Source of the DNA: Alisma plantago-aquatica
Taxonomy: Eukaryota > Streptophyta > Magnoliopsida > Alismatales > Alismataceae
Assembly: GCA_963693085.1 (NCBI GenBank)
Contig: OY856413.1
Location: 540,196,879 to 540,260,878 of the forward strand
DNA: 64,000 nt
Direction: 5' to 3'
In this document: one piece after another, positions 23,761-32,533 of the stretch
Layout of the letters: every line of letters starts with the position of its first letter
Position numbering within the stretch: the stretch's first letter is position 1
Translations under genes and position numbers: made by a program
Notes under the pieces: model-generated
Told to the model about the DNA's origin: nothing
What the model saw: only the letters and a program-made list of their open reading frames with translations
Databases searched by the model: none

Positions 23761-23895
23761 GAGAGACATGCAATTTACACTGACTTTGGCAAGGTGTTGC
23801 CATTACTCACTATGATCGCACTAGAGCAGAGTAACATGTGGGACATGTTTAAAGATCACTATGAATATGATTCAAGGGTGATTGGCTCGCAGTGC

Positions 23896-23906
23896 AAGTG
23901 GGAGTC
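23896..23906 (+). other. C1 polypurine tract
   Basis: AAGTGGGAGTC abuts the 3' LTR start at 23907; copia PPTs are usually short G/A runs in exactly this position. Confidence 0.7.
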
Positions 23907-26133
23907 TGTTGGTATGTATGCCCTGAGAGCCAATCATGGGATGATTGGTGGGATACATTAAGATTGATTTGATAAACATAAAAGGCAAGCTTGCAATTCT
24001 TTTTGGTTCAGTCATATGAGATAGTGATAGAACAGATTGAATGTCTAGAGAATGAGAGTGCTCAATGACGTATGCCTTCAGGTTCATGACCTGAACGATG
24101 AGATCATACAGATGCTAAGAGTTTGTACATTCTTGTTATGTCCCTAGTCGGATGTCATTGTGGAAGGTAAATAGACAACAATGACACACAAGACTAGATT
24201 GTGGTGTTGGTTGATGACAGAATCTCATTAGGGTCATGATATAGAGATATCAAACCAAACACATAGGTACTTGTTAGAGAACAAGTGTACCAGACATACC
24301 CACCGTGAGTTTGACACATGGAACCATGACATGGTAGTCACAGTCAGTACTCACAGTGATGGTGGTGAGTGTAATTCTTTGACCTAAAATCACTACACTC
24401 AACACATGTTGTTGGGCACACTTTGACATCATCAAACACAGTCCTAAAACATGGGTTGTTATAAAGGTGATGATTGGGTGGCTTTGACACATGGGGCTTT
24501 TGTGGGGTGAGTGATAGATATGGGATTTGTCCCTCCTGAGGGAGTTTGATATCCAAGGCCACTTGATGAGTAGGATTGAAATAGGCGTGTGCACGCATGT
24601 GTGAATTAGTATGTGATATTGATGTCATACATATCTCTTCCAATCTACTATGAGATCAAGAAAGTGAATGAACGTTGACAGGATGACTGTTCCATGCCTC
24701 GAGTTCATTCGGGATATCAGTGACAAAGGAATTATACATTCACTGTAACACCATTCACGGATTGTAGGATTGAAAGTTGTTCTCCAACTTTCTACTTTCA
24801 CTTGGGTAGCATTGATGTGTGACTAGGCACCGCTCTTTGCTTGTGAAGTCATAAGTGTTATGGACTTTCACTGCCAATGTGAAATGGACCTGTAGGGTCA
24901 CACACATAGGATTTAACCTGGAAGAGGAGTTTTGTCCACAAACAATGTTTAGATTGATTGCTAAAGGATTTTAGTAGTTCAATTAAACACTCAATTGATT
25001 GATAGCTCAATATCATTATGTTCAAGGAGTTGGACGCATTGATTGGAGTATCAGATTGATTGAAATCGCAATTGACTAATTCTGCACAATCAACACTCCC
25101 AACCGATCGACTCATGAGATGAACTGATCGGCTCAAGTGCTGAGTCGATCAGATCATGGACAGGGTGAGACGATCAGTTCAAGTGTTGAAATGATCTGTT
25201 CAACTTGTTCAACTGAGCAAGTTGGGAAAGTAGGATTGGTGAGAATTTTCCTTGCATTTCACTTTCCTAATTTGATTGGAACAAAGATTGGTATTCGATA
25301 CAAATTAGAAACAAAAGAAGGAAAGTCAATCGGGAACCAACCAGGACCACCAACCGATCGGTTCACTTGTGAACTGACCAGTTGAGGTGTCCCAACCGAT
25401 CGGTTGAGGTGTAAACCGACCGATTCAGGTCCCCAATTGACCGTTTTAGTGGTGAAACGATCGGTTCCGGTTGCAAGTTGGTTGTTTTGTTGAAAATTTC
25501 GAACCCTTCTACTCCTGCTTTTAGTCCCGCATTGCCCGGGATGGAGAACCCTGTCCCATGACCCTCCTATATATATAGGGGTATTGGGGGATTCTCAAAG
25601 TACAACTCAGTGCAACCAGTTGCTCTGCAAAGTTGTCGTTCTCTCTCATTTTGGTAACCGAGAGAGAGCCCGAGCAAGTGCTACCCGCAAAGGGAGGTGT
25701 AGCAAGGGAAAGACAACTGCAGTTGCAACTGGAGGTAGGAGAGTGTGTTGGTGACTAGTACGTCAACAGATGGTGCGACTCCTTCCAATTCCTTACGGGA
25801 CAAGGAGATTGGCGTTCTAGGTGGTCTGTGTGGACTACTTTAGAGGCGGGAGGTTTCTGCCGCTCAGGAGGACAACTGTCAATCCCGACAGTCTCGGTGA
25901 GAGGAGGAGTCGTCAGTCCCGGTGCGACCATGAGCTGCACAAACATTGTCCAAGACCAGAGGTGAAGACCGCGCAAGGCGCGAGGTATTGTCGCCGAGCA
26001 AGCCTCGGGACAAGGTATGATTGCACAAACCATCCTTTCCTATTGTATAGACGTTGACGCATTTCCTTGTTCCGGGTTTGGGGGAGAAAATTTTTGTTTC
26101 CACTGCCTTCTCTGCCTCCCCTAAAACCCTACA
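23907..26133 (+). repeat. C1 3' LTR
   Basis: TGTTGGTATG to ACCCTACA, colinear with the 5' LTR over its full length. It is 19 bp shorter because of small indels. Confidence 0.95.
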
Positions 26134-26138
26134 ATATG
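26134..26138. repeat. Target-site duplication ATATG, right copy, of C1
   Basis: Exact repeat of 17078-17082, after which the G1 LTR resumes. Confidence 0.93.
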
Positions 26139-27100
26139 TCACTGTGGCGGGCTCAAAATGACAGATGTTGTGCGAGATCATAGGAGTCCAACTTCTCCTA
26201 GATCTTGTATTCCATTGATTTTGACTTAGCAATGGTCAGTTGGGGCATGAGTGGTATACCTCATCTCCTCAGGGTATAATAGAGGATGTAACACAACCTT
26301 GTAGTACATTTGCTTAGGGTCAAATGTGATTCACATTGGATGACCTATTTGCCTTATCTTTTGTAATGATTTCTTGAATTATAATCCGGTAAGAGATCAA
26401 TTTGTATACATGTTCTTCATATTTTTTCTTAAAATTTAAGATGTTCTACTGCTCAGTTGTAGATTCATGGATTGCTTAAACAATGGTAACTACTTTACTC
26501 ATATCATTTAGCTGAATCTTCTCATCTTGATAATATGTGCTATCTTGCTACTTTTATCTATCTATTCTTATAATAGTTGCGGAGGGTTATATCTCTCACT
26601 GGGAAAATTGGTCTCACTCCATGGATTTCCACATCTTTTAGGTGGTCGTGCACAACAAGGTAGAGATCATGCAATTGAGGTTGAGTAGCAAGAGGAGCCA
26701 TAGTTGTTGAAGGTTGATATGTTGCTAGTGTTTTGTACTATATTCTTATATGTCATCCCTATACTCTAAGGTCCTAGGTGTGTTTGATAGATGTTATATA
26801 TCGAAACCAAGGTTTTGGCAATAGGCCATGGTTGTACATATATGGCTTGTATATGTGAATAGGTTGTTATATGTGACAGGTTTATGGCATGATGGCCACT
26901 TAACATTGATGTGTACATCTTTTAGACATGTCATGTTATACAAGTGACAATGTTTATGGTCTTAGATGTGATACATATCAGATTGAGATGCTATGATGCG
27001 ATCAGTTTTAATTTACCGTGCTTCCTGGTAATTTGGTTTATTAGTGATAAGTTCCATGCTTTGTATTGAATTATCTCATTTCACTGTAATTGGGGCATCA
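26139..27100 (+). repeat. G1 5' LTR, segment 3 (3' end)
   Basis: This is colinear with G0 from about 1190 to 2146, ending GGGGCATCA at 27100. The visible LTR segments sum to about 3.9 kb, so the intact LTR was at least that long, within the Tekay range. Confidence 0.82.
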
Positions 27101-27110
27101 CAGTCAAGGT

Positions 27111-27124
27111 TGGTATCAAAGCTC
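27111..27124 (+). other. G1 primer binding site (tRNA-Met type)
   Basis: TGGTATCAAAGCTC, one mismatch from the usual TGGTATCAGAGC, lies 10 bp after the LTR end. Confidence 0.75.
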
Positions 27125-27238
27125 TAGGTTCACTGAGTCTACAAGGACAAAGGACTAGGGTTGTGTCTATTCTAGTGTCCTCCAACATATTTAACAATAA
27201 TTTCTTCTTATGCATAAAAGAAGAAGAGAATAAAAGAT

Positions 27239-27757
27239 ATGTCTGGAGAACATGAAGAACATGTTGAGAGTAGTGTTGTTCCACCAGGTAATGGTGCCAG
27301 GAGGCAGGCAAGGGTTGACAGAGTGCCTGAAGAGCCTCTATTTGACCCAACAAATATGGCTAATCCTACTTTCCAGTATATGTTTGGACAATTTATGGCC
27401 ACAATGACGCATATGGCGGATAGGATGCCAATACCCCAAGCGAGAGTGGAAGTCCCCAATGCAAAATCCCAGGATTCTGGGAAGACCTTTGAGAGGTTAG
27501 TGGGGGAGTTGGAGTATGTCAGTATGATGGATCTGGCAAATGATGGCATGTGGTTGACCGAGTTTGAAAAGACCTTCAAGATCCTCAATTTCCCTGAGTA
27601 GGATAAGGTGAAGCATGTGATATACCTATTGAAAGGGAGTGATGGCCTTTGGTGGGCCATTGAGGGGGAGAAAAGGCATGGTGTTGTGATCAGTTGGGAA
27701 GAGTTTGGAGAAGAGTTTGTGAGTTGATACTACCTTGTGACCTATCTTGATGAGAGG
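27239..27757 (+). pseudogene. G1 gag, 5' half (interrupted by G2)
   Basis: An ATG-initiated frame (27239-27601) gives a gypsy Gag start with an E-F-E-K-T-F-K-I-L segment. It hits a stop at 27599 and continues in frame with LLKGSDGLWW and SWEEFGEEF, the typical capsid motifs. The reading is cut at 27757 by insertion of G2 and resumes at 38988. Besides the insertion there are in-frame stops near 27599 and 27725, so this copy was probably defective on its own. The lineage (Del/Tekay) is inferred from the pol part. Confidence 0.75.
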
Positions 27758-27762
27758 ATTAC
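27758..27762. repeat. Target-site duplication ATTAC, left copy, of G2
   Basis: ATTAC precedes TGTGACAGAG and recurs at 38983-38987. Confidence 0.95.
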
Positions 27763-28498
27763 TGTGACAGAGTGAGTTTTACATACATATTATTTAATTC
27801 CTCTCTATTACAATTTTAATTGTTCCAATTATGCCCTCAATCACCTCTCTCACTAATTTGAATAAATGGATCATTAATTTCATCTAAGACCATCAATAAT
27901 GATATATATAGTCAATAATATAAGTATTAGGACATTAGTAAATTGACCTAGTCAATAATCGAATTGGGACTCTAAATTTGCACCATAACTAAATCATAAC
28001 ATTATAGAACCATGCCCAAAATCTCATTTCAATCAGAGCTACCAATTTAGAGTCATTTACTTTTGAAAATTTGTGTATTATATGACCTAATCTAGCCCAG
28101 GACTAAGGTCTGCGATTTAAATTGACATTTATATGTCACGCAGCCTTGTTGTAGGCTGGGGCGCGGCTATTTTTAAAAAGGGAGTAATCTCCACCCTTGG
28201 ATCGGCCGATCACAGAACCTGCGTGATCCGACGACTGCCAAGTCGTCTTCCACCTCCGAAAGACCCGGTCTCCACCTAATGCAGAACAGCCGATCTTCCA
28301 ACGATCCTCGCGCCCGAACCCCAACTCCTCCTCGCAAGATTTTTGGAGGAGGTCTCCCTCTCACCCGGGCGATCTCAACGATGGTGACCACGTCACCTAA
28401 CTCCCCCGAATCAGGGAGAACGGTTCCCCGCTTTCTCGCACCTCCCACTGGCGGCGGCAACCATTTTAGGGCTTCACTTCTTTGACCACCCCGTGCCC

Positions 28499-28505
28499 TT
28501 ATAAG
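28499..28505 (+). promoter_or_regulatory. TATA box of G2 LTR
   Basis: CCCTTATAAGGTGCCC lies inside the GC-rich island and is conserved at 36676-36682 in the 3' LTR. The minus-strand context in S1 is similar. Confidence 0.6.
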
Positions 28506-28867
28506 GTGCCCAAAAGCTTCCCTGACCTCCCTTTCATCTTCCCACACTATCAATTCCACCGAGACTTGTCCCCTCTTCCCTACCCTCTAGCACCTCCTGT
28601 TCACCGGACGTCGACTCCCCCCTCACTCCGGTCGCACCTTCCACCCAATTCGGCACCACTACACCATCAGTGGACCTCGACGAGGAGATTCCCACTGTCG
28701 GTTGGAGCCGCGAAAGCCCAGAACTCTGGGTCGACAAGCCGCCGCAACCAAGCTCGAAAGCTCCATCGCCAGCTAGTCCGGGGACACGTTGAGCCGCAGG
28801 AAGTAGCCGCTGAGCTTCACGAACATCGTGCGGAGCTTCTTGACCCCTCAATCCAACCCGAGGGAAG

Positions 28868-29848
28868 GTAAGGCTCCAAATCCACTTTTCCGTTCTTTGT
28901 ACCTGTGGGGAAACGTTCTCAACCTATAGTCCACCTCCGATCGAGCTGTTGGGCTCATCGAACTCGGGGGAACCTCGCGAAGAGGATTTGCCCATCCTCA
29001 CACCCCCAGCAACCCCTAGCCATCCCGAGCTCCCTCCACTTGCTTTTTTTCCCACTGCCTGACCCTCACTGCTGCCATGGCGCGAGAAGAAAGCAATCGA
29101 AGGGGTGAGATTACTGGTTTGCCCCTGACCCGTCACAATTCCTATGCGACCCCCGAAGGACATTCACGTCTTTTACCCCCCAACCTGACTTCTCTGGACG
29201 AACACTGGCTCGCGGGTCAGTGAGAGGGTCCGGATGATCGGATCCCTCGTATGATCCGCGAGACAGAATTCACAAATTCCTTTTTTTTTTCGTTTCATTT
29301 CTTTAATATTCCCTGATTGGTCAGATCTTAGGAAAACCCTAGAAAATGGTAGGATTATCAGAAAATATCGAATAAATATACCATTTTCATCAGAAAAATA
29401 CAAGCTATCTAAATAAAATATAATCATGACCTGGATATGAACCCTTTTTGGAAAATATGGCCAACCATCTCTAATGACCTTTTTAATACATTGTTTTGTG
29501 GAATAATGGTTATAACTGATTTTATTTCTGTCTTGGGAATATTTAAATCCTAATTATGATCTTGGTCATAATGTTACTCGAAATCCTACTTAAGGAAGAT
29601 AGATGATTTAATAATTGAGAAGAACCTTAATTTCTAGTTTTCTCACCTCATCATGATTATTATGTACAATTTATGGAAACCCTAATAACTGAAATGTCCT
29701 TTCATAACCTGGACGACTCTAATCTCAGACCCCAACTCGGAATCCTAAATATCCTAAGTGACCCCTCTAACGACCTAAACCCTAATAAGAAACCCTAATG
29801 TGGAATAATGAGGATCCATAGTAACTTAGGGTTTTGTTTACATTTCAG
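28868..29848 (+). other. Putative leader intron 1 in the G2 5' LTR
   Basis: A GGAAG|GTAAGG donor at 28868 marks the end of the GC-rich stretch. A TTTACATTTCAG|GG acceptor ends at 29848, after an AT-rich body. These signals are seen directly; splicing itself is inference. Confidence 0.4.
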
Positions 29849-29907
29849 GGTGATCTATTATCTTCTCCTAACTTAGGACTTGTGGAATCCAGATCTGAGA
29901 TTTAGAG

Positions 29908-30393
29908 GTACGTGGATATAATTATATGACTAGTTTTTGTTGGATGTTAAGTATAAGTAATTGCTTGCATGAAATTGATATACATTGATGGATGTGGATA
30001 TATGATTAATTGTTGATTATCGCCTTGAACATGAAAGAACATAATTGAATATAAGTGAAATGTAGTTACTAGTGGTGCTCATTAATCTCCCTATTAGAGA
30101 GGGAAAGTATTAATGTTGACTAGCACCTCCCTAATGGTACAAGGTACGCAGTGAGATCCCTAATGGTACAAGGTACGCAGGGATAGGGCCCAATATTTAT
30201 GTTTGTGCTAAGTCCACCATAGTAATGCATATTCATTCTAAATAAGGATAATAACTTGGGATTTCCTGATTTTCAGCTTCTAAATAATGTTTTCTTTCTT
30301 TTCTCCAATTTTTAGTATTTTATATACTAGCATAGTATAGCTTTAATTCCACGTACCAACTTTGTTGATGTTTTTGTTTCTCGTATTTTCTAG
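29908..30393 (+). other. Putative leader intron 2 in the G2 5' LTR
   Basis: A TAGAG|GTACGT donor at 29908 is paired with a strong pyrimidine-rich acceptor, GTATTTTCTAG|GT, ending at 30393. Both are conserved in the 3' LTR. Confidence 0.4.
30127..30183. repeat. Two-copy 29-bp tandem repeat in the G2 LTR
   Basis: TCCCTAATGGTACAAGG... occurs twice in a row with a 29-bp period, each copy ending GTACGCAG. It is also present in the 3' LTR near 38305-38361. Confidence 0.85.
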
Positions 30394-30806
30394 GTACAAG
30401 GAACAATTGATGATTAAAGTGCAATGCATATTCAAAGTACATGAAGGCACAAATAATAAGCGTGGAGGATTTATTAGATAGACCTAGTCCTCTTATCTCT
30501 TTCTTGCTAGATGTTAGTTTATTTCTTTCCCTAGATTATGTTGCGGATGATTGAGATCCAATGTAATAATCATAGACTTATTCTTCTTCTTTCTCCAGTA
30601 TCAGTATGTATGACTTTATCCTATATTGTTGAATGCAATGTTGTGTGGCTAATTTACTATGATGTGAACTTAATCTTGGCTTAGCTCTGATTTTAGTTGG
30701 CTATCTTGATTTCTATTATTTTCCCTTTTGACATTTATAGATATGAGTGCACGCATATCTGTATATGTCACTAAGGAAAGTATGTAGAAATTGGGGTCGT
30801 CACAGT

Positions 30807-30820
30807 TGGTATCAGAGCCA
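30807..30820 (+). other. G2 primer binding site (tRNA-Met)
   Basis: TGGTATCAGAGCCA, an unmutated complement of the plant initiator tRNA-Met 3' end, begins two bases after the LTR. Confidence 0.92.
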
Positions 30821-31358
30821 ATGTTCACACATCATAGTCACATGACTTTCATTCACCCTATTATGAGTCTAGGGTAGTCCTTGAGTTAGGGATGTGAAGG
30901 GTTGAGGTGTCTAGGATAGCATCTGCCATGGGTCTGACTAAAGTCTCCGAGCCACTTAGCTTGGCAATCACGAGGCTACCTTTATGGCAGTATAAGTCTA
31001 CCTGGCCGATATCCTAAGTGTCCCCTATTCTTGGGCATACCTTAAATTAGGAATTTTCTCATCTATAGATTTTCCCTCTCACCTCTTCTATAGGAAAAAT
31101 TCCTCCCTCTCATCTATGCTTTGAAATAAATTAAACTTTCCCTCTTACCTCTGTAATAAGGTTAGGAAGGAGTCTCTCTATTTTAGAAAGTCCTAAGGAT
31201 CGACTGATAAGGATTTTAGGATATCCTCCCTAAATCATAACGTTCAGAATATTAATCATTAAATCATGAGAATAATAAAATATCATGTGAAAATAATAAC
31301 AATTATGACAAGAATAATTGTTGAAGTAATAATCTAATATGTTCAAATTAATTTCAGG
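30821..31358 (+). other. G2 untranslated leader between PBS and gag
   Basis: AT-rich with no long frame. It ends in ATTAATTTCAG|G directly before the gag ATG, a good 3' splice-site match placed one base upstream of the start codon. Confidence 0.6.
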
Positions 31359-32480
31359 ATGCCTCCTAAGACTCACAGCTCAGGGGAATCATCCTCTAAG
31401 AAAAGAAAAGAACGTGAAACCTCTGAAGTACCTGATCCCGATGCTGAGGCCAAGGAAAGGTGGGAAGAACAGAAGAAAATCCTTTTAGATTTTATGGAAA
31501 CCCTCGCCACAAAAGGGACCCCAGAACCCAGCCCATCTAAGAAGAAAGAGGTGACAGTGATAGATTTTATTAAACTAAACCTTGATTCTTTTTGGGGTGA
31601 GGATCAGCCTGAGGTTATGGATAAGGCTGAAGCCTGGATTTTGACCATAGAGAATGGTTTTCATACCCTAGAAGTATCTAATGAAAAGAAGGTTAGGTTC
31701 GCCACCCATATGCTTAAGGGAGGGGCAAAAATCTGGTGGGAGAACTATGGCGGGAATAGGGGTGAGGAAGTAGACAACATGGAGTGGGAAGCCTTTAAAA
31801 ACCTCTTCACAGATCGTTTTATGCCCATAGCTGAGAGGAAGAGGAAGGAGAAGATGTACATGGAGTTAAGGCAGGGTAGTCTGTCAGTAGCTGATTACAC
31901 CCGGAAGTTTAGGCTTCTGGAACGTTATGCACCCATCAGGACTGAAGACCGTCTTACTGAACACTATGTTGACTGCCTTTCCGCCCACCTAAAAACCCTA
32001 GTCATAGCCTCTCGTCCCAGAAGCATAGATGAAGCCCTAGATATGGCCCTTAAACAGGAGAGAGAGCAGGGCATGCAAAAACCTTCTAGTATGGGATACT
32101 TAGGGTTAACCACAACTGAAGAGGATAAGTTTAAGAAGTTCCACCCAGGCCATAACAACAAGGGATCAGGGAAACGAGGAGGTTTAGGAAAAGGAGGACA
32201 GAAAAGCTACCAGAACCAGCCGAGGACAAATCATCCCAAGTGCAAGACTTGTGGACGTTTCCATGGTGGAGTATGCCGCCACACCAAGCCTGTCTGCTAT
32301 AACTGCAAAAAGGAGGGTCATTTTGTTGCCAAGTGTCCCACTCCCTCCATCTTTGACAATCCTGTAAGTGGTGCTCCGCAGCCTCAGGGACACCGCAATG
32401 GCAGGGTGTTTGCAGTAAATGCAGAAGAGGCCAAGGCAAATCCAAACCAGCTTTGTGAAGGTAACCTAATTTCTTTATAA
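31359..32480 (+). CDS. gag: G2 Gag polyprotein (unspliced form)
   Basis: A 373-residue Gag that should form the cytoplasmic virus-like particle and bind element RNA. The N-terminus is charged and lysine-rich (a SSSKKRKE run). The capsid-like core has FATHMLKGGAKIWWENY around residues 114-130, matching the gypsy F-A-x-x-x-L-x-x-x-A-x-x-W-W motif, and LRQGSLSVADY further on. A basic linker is followed by two zinc knuckles: an atypical CKTCGRFHGGVC and a canonical CX2CX4HX4C (CYNCKKEGHFVAKC, residues 313-326). The ATG at 31359 is the first in this frame and lies just after a TTTCAG acceptor-like site. The last six codons lie inside the putative 73-bp intron, so a spliced transcript would lose them and run on into pol. 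No internal stop. Confidence 0.93.
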   Translation: MPPKTHSSGESSSKKRKERETSEVPDPDAEAKERWEEQKKILLDFMETLATKGTPEPSPSKKKEVTVIDFIKLNLDSFWGEDQPEVMDKAEAWILTIENGFHTLEVSNEKKVRFATHMLKGGAKIWWENYGGNRGEEVDNMEWEAFKNLFTDRFMPIAERKRKEKMYMELRQGSLSVADYTRKFRLLERYAPIRTEDRLTEHYVDCLSAHLKTLVIASRPRSIDEALDMALKQEREQGMQKPSSMGYLGLTTTEEDKFKKFHPGHNNKGSGKRGGLGKGGQKSYQNQPRTNHPKCKTCGRFHGGVCRHTKPVCYNCKKEGHFVAKCPTPSIFDNPVSGAPQPQGHRNGRVFAVNAEEAKANPNQLCEGNLISL

Positions 32481-32533
32481 TTCAATATCTTGTTCAAGCC
32501 TGCAATTATTCATAATTTGATTACCTTATGTAG
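32461..32533 (+). other. Putative 73-nt intron between G2 gag and pol
   Basis: It starts GTAACC after an exon end in ...GAAG, ends TTATGTAG, and is 74% A/T (19 G/C of 73, counted). Its length is 1 mod 3. The gag frame is 0 and the pol frame +1, so removal joins them exactly and adds no stop. Unspliced, gag stops at 32478-32480 and the pol frame is closed by stops at 32467 and 32518, so a simple frameshift cannot connect them. Confidence 0.7.

Larger units (their letters stand above)
17083..26133 (+). mobile_element. C1: complete but decayed Ty1/copia LTR retrotransposon
   Basis: It is 9,051 bp long with LTRs of 2,246 and 2,227 bp (TGTTGGTATG...CCCTACA), a PBS matching initiator tRNA-Met, a PPT and the 5-bp TSD ATATG. 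It is inserted in the G1 LTR. The 4.6 kb interior keeps only fragments of copia gag, reverse transcriptase and RNase H, all full of stops and shifts. The integrase region could not be recognised. The LTRs differ by scattered substitutions and small indels (several percent by eye), so the insertion is much older than G2. Confidence 0.95.
27763..30804 (+). repeat. G2 5' LTR
   Basis: TGTGACAGAG to GGTCGTCACA. It contains a GC-rich promoter island (about 28140-29240) with the palindrome GATCGGCCGATC (28199-28210) and a TATA box (28499-28505). It also contains two GT...AG segments that look like leader introns and a two-copy 29-bp tandem repeat near 30127-30183. Short frames inside (28136-29427, both strands) recur identically in the other LTR and are not called genes. 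Confidence 0.97.

Noticed and set aside
28136..29427. Several overlapping ORFs of 60-130 codons on both strands
   Set aside because: They are inside the G2 5' LTR, repeated almost identically at 36313-37604 in the 3' LTR, and mutually overlapping. They reflect the GC-rich leader, not genes.
30807..30820. Possible tRNA gene
   Set aside because: Only the 3' complement of tRNA-Met is present. It is the primer binding site, with no cloverleaf around it. The same holds for 19330, 27111, 41602 and 58070.
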